Shown here one piece after another: positions 32,801 through 45,237 of a stretch of 64,000 nucleotides of DNA. A program made the position numbers and the translations under genes. Under the pieces are notes generated by a model. That model saw nothing but the letters and a program-made list of their open reading frames with translations. It had not been told where the DNA came from and did not search any database. Source of the stretch: Monocercomonoides exilis (lineage: Eukaryota; Preaxostyla; Oxymonadida; Polymastigidae); contig LSRY02000032.1 of assembly GCA_001643675.2 (NCBI GenBank), positions 558,001 through 622,000 of the forward strand, in the 5' to 3' direction. The stretch's first letter is position 1; the number at the start of each line of letters is the position of its first letter.

Positions 32801-35476
32801 ACTTCAATGACCGACCCGTCAGGCTGCGTCTCGTTCTTCAGCTTGAATATGAACGTGTATGTTTCAATGTCCGACGTCTCCCACGGCTCCAAGTTGGATG
32901 TCATGTCATACACATCCGACAGCATCGACGTCATTCGCTCAGAGTTCTTCGACAGACGGCGCTTCAGCTCGTCGACTGGCACAAGCGAAGCCCCCCACCC
33001 GTCGGCTGGTGCAACATACCGGAAATGGTGCACGAAGTCGTGGACGGTGTAATAATACGTCATGACCGATGTTCTGGCAGTGATGTACGACAGATCGCAC
33101 ACCTGCCGCAGCGTATCCAGGTTCTTTTGGTAGTTCGATGAGACAACCAGATACACAACTAGCGATATTATCAGAACGGTTATCGAAAAGAAGTTCAGCG
33201 AAACAACAAGACATGTAATGAGTGTCTGGCTGACGTTGTCTTCTCCACTCGTCGTTCCGCTTGTGCTGAGCTCCGTTAGCAAAACCTTCTTCTTCTTCTT
33301 CTTCTTCCTCTTCCTCTTGTTTCTTTTAGCAGATGTGTCAATCGTTTTATGTGACCGAGAATCTGCTCCTCCCAACCCCTTCTGTCCGCCAAATGATCTG
33401 TCGAGTCCATCTCCTCCCATTCCTCTCGAAGACAGAATTTCAGACGCACCGCCATCTGGCACAGCGCTTTCCTTCTCATCCCCATCTCCGTCTACCCTGC
33501 TGCTTACAGCACTGTCTTTCTCACTGCGAATGTTGGTTGTTGAGCCTTCGTTGTTGTCACCGCTGCTTCCATTCCCGCTGTTTTTGCCAGCATCCATCTC
33601 AAACCCATCGTTCATTCCCATTGAATCGCCCGACGGGTCAACGCCTGCTGTGACTGTCGGCCCCATCGATGTGGACGTGGTTTCTTCGATCTGGTCAGCC
33701 CTGTTCAGAATCATCTCTGCTGCATCTTCGTCGTGGTAGATGTCCAACAGCAGCCGCGCGTAGTTCCGCAGCACTGTTGTGTTCTGCCCGTGCGACGCGA
33801 TGAGCTCCTCGTAGCTTTTGCGGGAAATGTACTCGTTCTTCACAATCTCATTCAGCAGGTTCGGAAGCACCCTGTAGTCTGGGTGCATCGACGTGGCGGT
33901 CTCGAAGAAGTCCTTCATTGCTTCCAGCGCCAGTTCGTAGTGAGAAATTGCCTTCGACATCAGTGTTGTGAACGTTAGAGAGTTCAGTTCATTCATCCCT
34001 CCGTCGTTTGCACCGCCTTCGCTCCTGCTGCCTTCTTTCGACTTGCAGAACAGCACAAAGCGCAAGAAGATCCCGGGAGACGACATACGCGCCTTCTTCA
34101 AAAGAGATTGAGATTTCATGTAGTTCTTCCGATATGCCTGCAAGAAAGAAGCATAGTAGAAGCACAGCTCGCTATTGTTCTTGTTTGTCTTCAGCCCTTG
34201 TGTGTACACAAAGTCTGCAAATGACAAGTGATCAAGCGAGCGGTATGAGTCGACTTGAAGAAAGCGAAGAGAAGGCTCAATCCGTTCAGGCTTGTTCATC
34301 GGTGGAAGTGAACTTGCAGCATTTTCCAATCGAGTATCGATCAACGGGTTGCCTGTGTTTGTTAACAGATATCTTCTTTCTCTGACTTCACGACCAACCT
34401 GAGGAAGAACAACAGCACTCAGCACAATTCCGACAACTAATGCAAATAACTGAAGAATAAGAGGCACAATCCATAATCCAACAGCTCCTTCAATGGCATA
34501 TCCAATCTCTCCCAGCAACCTCATACATCCAAATATGCACCATGTACTTGCTCTTAGAACGTTTCCTTTGAGCTTATAGATTGGCTGTTTCCACACAAAA
34601 TACACGACCATCCCCAAAGAAGTGCCAACTGTAACTACTCCACGCCAAAATGGCCAAGCATAAAGCATGCGCATCGCAAATACGCATCCAACCATCAAAC
34701 ATGAATCCAACGATTGCCAGGTTCCGCTAGGAGAAGACCACAGCCCTCCATGTTTTGGGTTATGATTAAAAATCATGCTTCGAATCAAGAATGCATGGCC
34801 CAACAGCAAGCAAATTGTTACAACCCCAACAGCAAATCCACTAACCGCAAATCCATCCTTAAAAAATGGCTTTTCAGTTGCGCGATATAACTGCACTCCT
34901 CCTCTTTCAAAGCAATCGAAAGATGTTATGCAATTTGTCATTAATGGAATTAATAAAACATCAAGTGTAAAATTATTCACCCAACGTAAAACTGAGATAA
35001 TCCATGGTTGTGATGAAGCAATTCTTCCAAACATTAATTGCACAACTTCAAGAAATACCATTTGAAGCGCAAAATAGCCACAACATCCATACACAACAAA
35101 TGGCAAATATTGGCCAGCAAGAAATCCGAGTGAGGTGCCATCAGGATATCCAATAAACTACAATAACAGTAAAATGAAATGCATTTGCAATATTTACAAT
35201 TATTCAATATTAAATGAAACATTTGCACACAAAGGATAAAAAATTCACTCTTTGAGAAGGCAAGTCAATACGGAAAAAGCTAATTGTAACCATTTGAAGC
35301 AAGCATATAAACCAACAAACTCCTTCCCATGCAACACTTGGATGTTTCGGTTGTTCATATAAAGGATAAAAAAATGAAAAAATGACTTCATCCATTTTGC
35401 TAAACGAATCCGTTTGAGATACATCAATCGTGAGTCCACTACTAATGGAACTCATAGATTTATTTTCTTCGGACAT
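29818..35476 (-). CDS. Giant polytopic TmcB-like protein with C-terminal hemerythrin-like domain
   Basis: Exons 35249-35476 and 29818-35157 give 1,855 residues. The first 330 residues hold many TM segments. A soluble helical region follows, with TPR-like spacing around YALGLKTNK-type helices and ELALEAMKDFFETA. Then come two TM-bounded extracytosolic loops: one after LITCLVVSLNFFSITVLII, one after VVAVIVPIVIVVVCVIGY, each closed by another TM. The layout recalls Dictyostelium TmcB/TmcC and related protist proteins; this is recognition, not a search. The last 120 residues match hemerythrin: H1740, E1764, H1779-x3-H1783 and H1819-x4-D1824 fall in the ligand pattern, while the position of the second His is Val1760. 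The phrases EEEKEMEKRGY and THFTDED are typical. No cyclase domain is present. Likely a membrane sensor. Confidence 0.8.
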
Positions 35477-35668
35477 TATTCCAATAAATCTCTCAGATAT
35501 ACCGTCTTTTTCAAAACTGCTAGATGATCAAACTTTCCCAAACATTTGTTTTTCAATCAAGATTATTGGATCCAATTTGCCACATTCAATCGATGTTAAT
35601 GATTGGAGATAATGTCCAAAAAATATATGTTGAGAAGCAAAAATTACACAAATTCTTATAATTTGATC

Positions 35669-35676
35669 AAAAAAAA
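35669..35676 (-). terminator. RNA polymerase III terminator of tRNA-Arg
   Basis: Eight consecutive T residues on the minus strand begin five bases after the tRNA 3' end, the normal Pol III stop. Confidence 0.8.
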
Positions 35677-35680
35677 CAGT

Positions 35681-35753
35681 CAGGCCCGGCGGGACTCGAA
35701 CCCACAACCCCCGGATTAGGAATCCGATATGCTATCCATTGCACCACGGGCCT
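35681..35753 (-). tRNA. tRNA-Arg(CCT)
   Basis: A full 73-nt cloverleaf without intron: acceptor AGGCCCG pairs with CGGGCCT, discriminator G. The D stem is GTGC/GCAT, the anticodon stem TCGGA/TCCGG with loop TTCCTAA (anticodon CCT, reading AGG). The T stem is GTGGG/CCCGC with loop TTCGAGT. The internal B box GGTTCGAGTCC (35,692-35,702) fits the Pol III consensus. No CCA is encoded, as expected for a eukaryotic nuclear tRNA. Confidence 0.96.
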
Positions 35754-38700
35754 AAGGAAATCGTTTTTAAAAACTCATTATTATTCCTTATAATGAACAA
35801 TAAGATATTGATAATTCGATCACCATCAATTTATTTTTTATATTTCCTAAATGTTTATGATAATTACTCCAGGAACTTAAACATTAACCTTTATGGAATG
35901 TTATTTGGAAAAGAATGACTTTATTCTCTTTTTCAAATAATATTGTTAATAATTTGTTTTGGAGAAGAAATTCAATAAACTTTACGAAAATTCTCAATTT
36001 TATCGTTCAAACGATAAACAAATTTTCAATATTCTCGTTCAAGAATCAATGAAAGATTTGACGAATTGGATGCTTTTTTAACAGTAAAAACTGTAAAACT
36101 TAAAGTATTTTGATGCAACATGAAATAAATTTTCATAATGAAAAGTTTTGAACTTTGTTTATTGCTGTCTGCAAGAATACAAACCGTAGAAGTTGAAACA
36201 GCATTATTTTATCAATTATAATGAATTTTTATAATAACTTTTCAACAAGAATGAAAATGAGCATATTTATAAAATGCTCAAATAACGTAACACTCATAAT
36301 TTAGTCTCATGTATGATGACAACTCAAATCCTGTTGATAACAAAAACAACTTTCACAAAACAATTAATGTTATTAAATATAGTTTCTCAGATCAATAATA
36401 TTGGAGAGAATTTTGTTTACAGGATTGATATACGGTCGAAAACTCAAAACATTTACGTAGGCTATTCATTAATTCAGCTACAAGATCTGAAAGTTTATTA
36501 TTCCCAAGAGTAAAAGGGAAAAATGAACTTCAAGTCAAAGATGTCTTGATAAATTTTTTTTAAGTTCTCATGCTTGCATCCTGGTACCGTCGATAAATTG
36601 CTGTTGCATATTTTTGCAGCAAGATGTCAAAGAACATCTTTTAATTTTTGCCACTGAAAAGCATTTTTGCAAAAATAAAGTATTTCAATGTTGCTATTGA
36701 AACGTGAATGCAATTGAGCTTGTTATTGCGATATATTGCTTTTTGCGTTCTATTGGATTCTTCGTATTTGCGTGGACTTCGATCATGAAATTTGCGGAAT
36801 TTAGATTTGTTTCTTGCGAATTTGCTCTTGTAGTGATTGCACGGAAACCAATCGTCGAATTTAATGAATTTACTGCTTTTGCAGCAAAAATATATTCTGC
36901 AACTTGAATATTGCTTTTATTCAAAACAGAATTCTGTACTTCATTGGAAAACTTCTATTTCATGTGAGAATATCGAATCTATCGGATCTTGCTGTGCAAT
37001 TGCAGGGAAACGATCATTACGTGATTGCTACACGAACTTTAGTATTGTTTCACGTTTATATTTTGCACAAGTGTCTTTAAGTTCAAGAATAGCCATTTAT
37101 GTTTTATCATGCACAAAATGAGCGTTATTTGTTTATTGGTGTGTAACATTTCATATAGATCAAACACTGATTCAGCATTTTAACAATTACTCCAACAATG
37201 CTGAAATTTGATTTTATCGGAACGAAAATTGGACAAGGGGTTGCGAAACAGGAATTACTGTTTTCTTCGGAACAGAATTCAATGTCAAACCACACAGATT
37301 ACTGATTATGTACCGAAGTTCAGCAAAATACATGCAAACAAAAAAATGGATCTATCTTTATTATTTCTGTTGCATACCTGCATTGGCAGATGTTGGGGCA
37401 AGATCATTCGATCTTTTTTTGAATTTTCTGGGAAGCAATGGATTAATGGAGTTGCTTTTGTTTCAACAGCCTTTACAATTGATAGCTATTTAACCTCGAG
37501 GCACATATCAGTTATTCTTTATTTTGCAAGTTAAATCGGTTAACTTTACTGTGTGAGACATTTGACAGTTCTCTTAGCACGTTTTGATTGGCCAAATGTT
37601 ACAATAATTTAGGAATGCTTCAAGAGAATTGATTCTGAGAAAGAGCCAAACAAAAAATCCAGAAAAACCCAAAATTTTCAGAAACATATGCAAACCATTT
37701 GACAAAGCAAAGAGACCACTGAAAGATTGAGATAACGTTTTGGCAGAAGTCTGTGACGGAGGAAATGCTGTTTATTGTTCTTGAAGGCCAATGGGCAGAA
37801 AATAGGTGATTTTGTCATTTTCTGAATGGAAAGATTTGTTTGAAGGTGCATATCTGGAACCGAATAAATGAAACGAGACTGTTGGGATTAGTCACAATCG
37901 ATTGATCAGATAAGGCCAAATGGATTCTCCAAATGGGTTTGCATCTTAGACTTGTTTGGGCATGTAATTAGGATGTCAAAAGTTTCTTCCTGTGATTCAA
38001 TTTGGCAAGACTGAACTGATTTGCTTTGAGATTGTTGGATGTTGTCCTGCACTTTTGAAGGTGTTTGGAAATTTGATTTATGATGCTAATGAAGCTATTT
38101 CTTGGAAGTGGGATGCTATCTTCATTTGGGTATCTGCAATTGATGGTGGAAGATCAAAAGGAAATTTGCAGGATGAAGAAGACGATGAAGCATTGAAGAT
38201 AAACATGTTGACACGAGCATGCTTTGAAACAGGAAATGAAATGTTTGGAAGATCTGATGAAAGTGTTTGTGTGACGATGAAGATGAAATGTTGGCTGTTG
38301 TATTTTGGTTATGGTGGCAGAGAAGAAGAGGAAAAAGAAGAAAATGGAGGGGAAAGTTGTTCATTGTTATTTTAAAGCAATGCATGAGATGAAGATGTCA
38401 ACACACAATTCAGTTGAAAAAGTTGAAGTGAAGCAGATGAAACAGATGGAAGAATGTGTGAATGAATGGATGATGAAGTCTGATGAGAAAGTGGAAGGTC
38501 ATTCTGAAAGACCAGAGACGAGGTAGAAGAAGAGAAGAGAAGAAGAAGAAGAAGAGTTTGTGAGCTGGTTAGAAGAAGATTGGATGCTGGCTGAATGAGT
38601 AAGATGTTCGAATGCAGATGTTTGTTGTTGTTGGAATATCTTTTATTTCTGAGTGTGATGTCAAAATTGGAGAGAGAATGTTTCAGGAAGACGAAATGAA

Positions 38701-40030
38701 GAGGTTCTTTGACGTGGATCATTTAGCACTTCTGAAGGAAGGCGTTGTCTGATCTCCTGCAAAGATCGCTGTTGATCTTGTTTGTGCACACCCAAATGGA
38801 AAACGGCAGACCTGAAAACAAAAAAGAAAGAGATGACAAACAATAAAATGAAGAGAAAAAGAGAGAAACAAAATGAAAAGAAAGAAAAGAAAGAAAGAAA
38901 GTGAATGCATGGTTGTCTTATTGTTGCTTTTGGAGAAGTGAAGAGCGATAGACAAAAAGAATGAAAGGAAGAGCAGAATATTAAAAGCACTGAGTGAAGT
39001 GGAAAACAAGAAAGACAAGAAAGCTGAAATGGATGGTCATTTCTCGCCAATTCTTTTCATAAATCCGTCATTTATCTTTTTTGCCTCTTTGGAATGAATG
39101 TGCTTGTTCCAGGCATCTAAATGCATTGAAGAGGCAAAAATAAGAAATGAAGATATTGAGGAAGAGCATTGGAGGAAATGAACGTGTTGTTATTGCTGAG
39201 GGGAAATTGAAAAGATGGTTATGAGAGAAGAACTTCGATCAGAATGCGGATCTGAAGCAGCTGCCGAGTCCTGATCTCGATCTGAAGTGATCTACACTGA
39301 TCTAGCAACACAACCATGCATAATTAGCTGCTATTTGCAAACGAATATATGATGCACTTTAAATGAACAAGATCAAGACGCACCCATAATAATACTATTT
39401 GAAGCTCTTAAGTGAAGTTATAAAAATAATTTAATGTGTTATGTTTGCAAAGTTTGTCTTGAAATTTTGCATAAACATACTAAAATTGAAATTTTTTTGT
39501 GGAGACAAATTATTCAAAGTAAAGGGAAAATATGATCATACATTGTGAAAAAATTTTTCTGAAAAATGGTATTTAAAAAAAGTTATTTCATAAAAATTTG
39601 TATTCATGTGCATGAAAATGAAAACTTTTTTTATAATTTTGTTTTTTAAGTTTAGAACAATGACAGCATCGTTTTTTCCACAAAAAAATGATAAATTTTT
39701 TTAAGTAAATAAAATTTGAAATAAACTTATAATTTTTATTATTAAAAATAAAAACCCATTTTAAGCAGAAAAAAGAAAACAACAACGTCAAAATCTAATC
39801 ACATCACAAGCAGAATTTGATGACCTTTAAAATCTCAAACACAATTTTTGTTAAGATAATGACGCAATTAACAATTTTCAGATAAATTTCTAATCTGAGA
39901 TAATCTATTTTTCTTTAAAGAACTTTTCGAAAGTTTTCAATAAAAACTCATGATCATCTATTGATCAGGAGAACTATTTATGACTGTGTTTGTTGTTGAT
40001 CGGGTTAAATAAAACAGGACGGATATTTAT
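35754..40030. other. Gene-poor interval with decayed, unclassified sequence
   Basis: 4.3 kb without an intact gene. Part of it (36,590-37,520 and 37,980-39,060) has a less AT-rich, coding-like composition with short open frames, the longest 127 codons at 37,992-38,375. No family was recognised. These may be relics of host genes or repeats; the rest is plain AT-rich spacer. Confidence 0.5.
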
Positions 40031-40310
40031 GATATGGGGGAAAATATGAACTTTCAAGCTTTTTATGCACAAAACAAGAAAAAATTGTTTCACATATAAC
40101 ATTATTAAATATTATCAGATTTCAAAATAAATTTGATTTTCATTACTGTAAATAAAAATCATTGATGTGATCACCAAATGTTTTGTGACCTCACATGTAT
40201 TTAAAAAAATTAACCCATTTATAACAAAATTTTTGATAACAAAAAGTTTATCAAAGTTTCATTATTAACCAATGTCAATTCCTGAAAATCAATTATTTTG
40301 TCCCATATGG
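40031..40310. repeat. Left inverted arm of the 3.3-kb segment
   Basis: Starts GATATGGGGGAAAATATG and ends TTTTGTCCCATATGG. Collinear with the reverse complement of 43,054-43,337, with many substitutions and small gaps, so it is old. Confidence 0.6.
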
Positions 40311-40491
40311 ATTGATGCAGCATTTTATTTTTCAACTTTCTTTATTAACCGGAAAAAAATCAATTTTTTCATTGGTTTTTTTCACAAAAAGTCATTTTTA
40401 AGTTCTTCTTTCACGAATCAATATCTGCTCTAATCCACTAAACTTCAGCAAAAATCTTCATCGTTATCGTTTAACTTCCTTTGGATCTTCC

Positions 40492-41349
40492 ATGATCAGA
40501 TATTTCACTGTTTCTCTCAAATCTTCTGCTTCATTCTTTGCCTTCTTCCATCGAATTTACAACAAAAAAATACAACGAGGACAACTGGTGAGCAGATCAA
40601 CAAACATTGCAATCACAGTCAGTTTCGATGATATTTTCACTTCTTTTCCTCTTTCCATAATTCTATCATCCACATTTTCTATGGACTCACTTCTATTCTT
40701 CTGAACAGATGCATTAGTTGCAAACAACCGCTTTCCAAACGCAATCATCACGGACACCTCTGTTTCATCCTAGTTTAAAAAAAGTTTTCTCAAAGGAACT
40801 ATCCCAACCACTTCCATTAAAGATGCAAGCACATCGTCTTCAAAATAAAATATCTCAATCAGATTTGTATCTTCAGCTGAGATTATCTATCGTAATGAAG
40901 AATCACATGGCAGAAGAAGCTCCGCCTTGAGTATTATTTCAATTTCACCACAATTTTCACTAACTGAAGCCTCTTCCAGCTTTGGAATGAAAATAAGCAA
41001 TTCCGTTTCTCCTACCATCACTTTCAATCTGCATCCATCATTCAGAATCCACAGAGAAGTTTTGAACATTAGTGCATCTCCTCCCTTCAAGCTCGAAATA
41101 GTCAGCGAAGCAGAATCGAAGCAGATGATATTATCCGGAGTGAAGAATATAAAGAAAAAATGGATTGAAGAGAAAGAATTATCCTTTCTCAATCGTCACA
41201 TTTCCAGCCAAGATCGACAATTCACAATCGAAGAATTTGAAATTGAAGCTCCTTTGTTATTATTGCTGAATTATTTTAATGGACAAGCGAATAATTCTGC
41301 ACAAACAAATCTTCTTATCTTTTTGCTTCATCTTGAAAATGAGAAGTGA
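40492..41349 (+). pseudogene. Broken coding-like stretch inside the inverted-arm segment
   Basis: Two plus-strand frames (40,492-40,704 and 40,927-41,349) are joined by a stretch with stops and a shift. The downstream 140 codons look protein-like (LNRHISSQDRQFTIEEFEIE and hydrophobic LLLLLNYF), with Ser-rich composition. No family is recognised. It may be the remains of cargo carried by the surrounding element or of a host gene. Confidence 0.35.
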
Positions 41350-42515
41350 AGAAACCAAAGCTTCCAACAAACAGATTTGTTCACACTCCAGCGAAAGAGC
41401 AGAACAGCATCAACAAAGTAATTTTCCTTTTGGTGTATCAACTACAACCTGAGAATGAGCAATTATTCACAAAAATCGGTGTGTCCAGAGAGATCAGCCA
41501 TGCTTTCTTCGGAGCATTCGAATGAACAGAACTGTTGCCGTACTAAATTACTGGCAGCTTCATCTCTCTTCTCATTAAATTGTCAGCTCACATCCTTCTT
41601 CTCATCATATCTTCTCCGACAAAAGTTTTCAAAGTTCTGATCTCCAAAAACGGAACCTCATGAATCACACATCAATTTGAGGCCTGCGAGAAATTAAAGC
41701 ATTAATACCACAATTTTGCTGTCTTTGCATTGAACATTTTCGTTAATCCAAATTCATCAACTTTTTCAAATAACAAACTGATGTTTGAAATGGAATTTTT
41801 GTCCAAAGAAATTCCATGTTTTCCTTTGCAGCACGTGAAGATGACAAGAAGGGTTTGAAAATAACTATTTCTCATGGATAAAAAGGATGTTTATGTAAAA
41901 AGAAAGTGAAAAAAACAATATGAATGATTATTTTTTTAATCATGTTTTTTTCGGGGTGTTGATTATCCAAAGATTCAATTTATATGAAGAATAATTATTC
42001 ACACAATAGTAAAAACATGAAAATACCTTCAAAATGAAGATGTTTGAGAAAATAATCACGATTATTAATCTTTGGAAGGAGCATAAATATTTCATTGTTC
42101 ATTTATCAATATTCAAATAGTATTATCTAACCGAAATTATTGTTAGAGAATATGTGGATTTGAAAATAATAACCCAAAATATATCGAATAAGCTTTTGAA
42201 AGTTGAGAAACATTTGTGATGGCTTTTTCTCACAAGGAAAACAATTCAAGTTTTTCATAATTGAGTATAGCTTAATTTGAAATGCAAAAACCAGTTTCTA
42301 AAACAAAGAAAATCTGTTCAACTTTATTTTCAGTGTTGTCGAACATTAAATTTCCTGTAACTCCTTTTTTTCGAATCACTTATTTGTTATGATATTTGAT
42401 TTGTAAGATAATGAGAAAGTTGTTTGAGCTGAACTCAATCAACTGAAAATTTTATGATTTCTTATCTTTCATGTAATTATTTTGTTCAACAAAACCACAT
42501 TTATTTAAAATGAAC

Positions 42516-42776
42516 CTGGGTGATTATTTTTGAAATCACAACTTTTTTCGGGTTGCAGATTTTTTCAAACTTTGTTTATCATTGGGAAGAGCATTTGAAA
42601 TAAGATGCTCAATTTATCACAACTGTTTCAAAAATAAATGATTCATCTGTAATAAAGAATATAATTTCTTTAAAGTGCTTTTTCACTTTTCAGTGATCAT
42701 TAATCCATATTTTTTGGGAAAATTTTGAACCGAAATTTTTGAATGAAAAATAATGATTTCAAAAATAATTTCCCAC
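42516..42776. mobile_element. MITE family copy 1 (degraded)
   Basis: Its left end GGGTGATTATTTTTGAAATCA faces a right end that reads GGGAAATTATTTTTGAAATCA on the other strand. About 260 bp, no coding capacity. The termini match the two other copies in this window. Confidence 0.6.
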
Positions 42777-42811
42777 CTCTTAATTTGTGATTTATCAAAA
42801 TAGTTTTTTTA

Positions 42812-43056
42812 AAATGGGTAATTCTTTTTGAAAAGACACAAATGCTTAATTATCAAATAAATCAAAATTTTCAAATTTTGTTCAAAATTCTGTCACCGCT
42901 CATGAATCTTCTCATGAATGTTTGAATTATCATTATTAAGAAATGGATTTTATTTTAGTGAAGTTAGGCTTGTGTTAACAAATTTTTTTGCAAAGTGTGA
43001 AATATTTGATTTATTTGATAATTAAACAGTTGCGACTTTTCAAAAATTATTCCCCA
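42812..43056. mobile_element. MITE family copy 2
   Basis: A palindromic element of about 245 bp. The left arm GGGTAATTCTTTTTGAAAAG continues into TTAATTATCAAATAAATCAA. The right arm, reversed, reads GGGGAATAATTTTTGAAAAG and then the same TTAATTATCAAATAAATCAA. The right end abuts the inner edge of the 43,054-43,337 arm. Confidence 0.75.
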
Positions 43057-43337
43057 TATGGGACAAAATCTTTGACTTCAAGCATTTTAATTGAAAAATG
43101 ATGCACTTTTGAAAAGCTTTTTGTGTCCAAATAATTCAATTAAAATGGGTTCATTTTTGATACATTCATGGAATGTCACTGAACTTTTTGTAATAACATT
43201 GATGATGACTATTTGTAGATGAGAAAAACCAATTCATTCAGTTATCTGAGAATGATTGATAAAGTTATGAGCGAATCAATTTTATTATGCTTTGCGCAAA
43301 AAAAAGTCTGAAAGTCAATATTTTCCTCCATATGGAC
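43054..43337. repeat. Right inverted arm of the 3.3-kb segment
   Basis: Reverse complement of the left arm at 40,031-40,310, diverged. The outer end reads TATTTTCCTCCATATGGA. Confidence 0.6.
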
Positions 43338-43436
43338 GATGTGTTTCAATATTAATGCTCAGAAAACATGTTCATATAAAAGTTCAGTGCAGATATATTC
43401 TGTTAATTTTAAAAATTTTTTATAGAAAATAATATT

Positions 43437-44690
43437 TTATTCTTTGAATAATTTCGTTATCATCTGGCACAAGCTCCATTTCTTTCTTTGGAATTCAAGG
43501 AGATGATGACAATTCACACACTGGAAGGTTTTCTTCTTGTATGTTTCATTTTTTTGACAATTGAAGAAAATTTTGCAGAGAAAAGATAGTGGTATATCAA
43601 TCATTTGATCAAAATGACTATGAACTTGAATCAAACTTGAAAAAGAAATCCTGAGAATGTCTTTCCGAAAATGAACATAATTCATCTCTTCAACAAACTG
43701 TGCAATAAAACAACAACAAATTATTTGTCCGTTGCTAACAAAGCATTTCCATTTATTAGTGACGAAACGAGATATCATATAATTTCAAAAATGCAAAAAA
43801 CCTTCAACAATTTCTCAAAAAAAGACTCGCCTTCAAAACACTCTGGATTCAACGAAAAACATATCAAAAAGATTTAAAAAAAATAAAGCTATCTGCTTAT
43901 CTGCAGAATGAAAAGTTGAAGCGGAAACAGTTGCATTATGACGAATTGAAGGATAGAGAAAGAAAGCAGTTGGCCAGAATTGAAAAGATTGCTATTTGGG
44001 TGATTCTTTTTGAAAAGTCACAAATGTTTAATTATCAAATAAATCAAAAATTCTATATTTAACTCAAATTTCTATTAATATGCCCCATACTTACCAAATA
44101 TGAAATCCATTATTTGATAATGCTATTTCATGCATTCTGAAAAAGATTTGTTAGTGGAAACAGAAATTTGAGTTAAATATGAAATTTTTGATTTATTTGA
44201 AAATTAAACATTTGTGACTTTACAAAAAGAATCACACATATATAAAAACAAAGATTAAAAAGAAGAATCTCTTGGATTTGTCGCCAATCATTATCTTCGT
44301 TTCACCCGTGATGAGTATTTATTGTCAAAGAAAATTGCAATTGTTGAACTTAAAAATTAGTAAAAAGCTATCACGAACATCGCACACAAAAAAGGACCTC
44401 CATGAACACTTTCACTCCACGAAAATCAAAAAGAGTATTTTGAGTGGTTAACCAGCATAACGATGTATGAGAGGATTTCATCTTTAATGGGTTTATCTGA
44501 TACAATGGCTTGCAATTGTTTGACTGATATTCGCACAGTATTGCTTTCTGCGTTGAATGAAATTTTTTCCACTCCACCTATGCCTCCAATAATTCACGGC
44601 ATAAGTGAAACAAAACACCTCCTCCAATTTTATGATTTTACTCATGATAATAAGTGGGAATGAATACATCAAAAAACAATTCTTTTGGGT
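43437..44690 (+). pseudogene. Decayed gene split by a MITE, family unknown
   Basis: Protein-like frames lie on both sides of the MITE at 43,995-44,240. Before it, a Lys/Arg/Glu-rich helix (NEKLKRKQLHYDELKDRERK) runs into the MITE end. After it come FVANHYLRFTRDEYLL and, from 44,463, a 66-codon frame with MGLSDTMACNCLTDI. Stops and shifts break the rest. The opposite strand has a 113-codon frame (43,437-43,778) with two CxxC/CxxH-like pairs. I cannot say which strand carried the gene. It could be a further transposase relic. Confidence 0.35.
43995..44240. mobile_element. MITE family copy 3 (best preserved)
   Basis: A 246-bp element whose two arms of about 77 bp are near-perfect reverse complements: left GGGTGATTCTTTTTGAAAAG, right (reversed) TGTGATTCTTTTTGTAAAGT, both continuing through CACAAATGTTTAATT and AAATAAATCAAAAAT to ACTCAAATTTCT. 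TA dinucleotides lie directly outside both ends (43,993-43,994 and 44,241-44,242), as expected for a Tc1/mariner-type target duplication. It has no coding capacity. Confidence 0.85.
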
Positions 44691-45237
44691 GGAGCAGTAA
44701 AGCCTTTGCGACAGACCGACATTTTCCAAAGTGTTCGACAAGTCGACACACAATGCAAAATATTTAATAAAATATTAACATGATTTTCTTTTTTTTTATT
44801 TGTTTTTTCTTATCGTGGTATCTCAATTTTTTGATTTATAAACAGAAAAACAAACAAATCAACAATTCTCTTTTTTTGATGGAAATGAATAATTTATTAA
44901 ATTTTTGCTAATGTGAATTAGATTTTTCATGGTTTCAAAATTAAAAATTGTCATTAGTCCATGAAAGATAACATTCAATCATTATTTCAACAGAAAATTT
45001 TTTTTATTTATCCTTCGTTTCAAAAATTCATTTTTTCGACAAAAATCAGTCGGTCGAATAGATCAATCGTTCGAACAGAAAAATTGATTATTTGATAGAT
45101 ATCATGAATCATTTGACAACATATGAGGATTTTTTAATGAGCTTGCCATTGGAATTACAAAACAGTGCAAAATCAAAAGAAATCGTTTGAATATAACATT
45201 AGACTAAATTTGACAGAAACTTTTTTATTTCATTTTT

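Larger units (their letters stand above)
40031..43337. mobile_element. 3.3-kb segment bounded by ~280-bp inverted arms
   Basis: The sequence at 40,031-40,310 reappears, diverged, as the reverse complement at 43,054-43,337. Matching blocks occur in the same order: ATATGGRGGAAAATAT, CTTTCARGCTTTTT, a block around GAATTGGTTTTTCTCAT, AACCCATTT, and TTTTGTCCCATATGG. It may be an element with long terminal inverted repeats, or two inverted copies of a 280-bp MITE, because each arm itself starts and ends with a CATATGG-like motif. No transposase is recognised inside. Confidence 0.6.

Noticed and set aside
36590-37140. Possible inverted repeat rich in TTGC/GCAA words
   Set aside because: Only short words match; no continuous arm could be aligned by eye.
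40031-44240. CRISPR-like or satellite array
   Set aside because: The repeats are inverted, few and of unequal spacing; they fit MITEs and terminal repeats.
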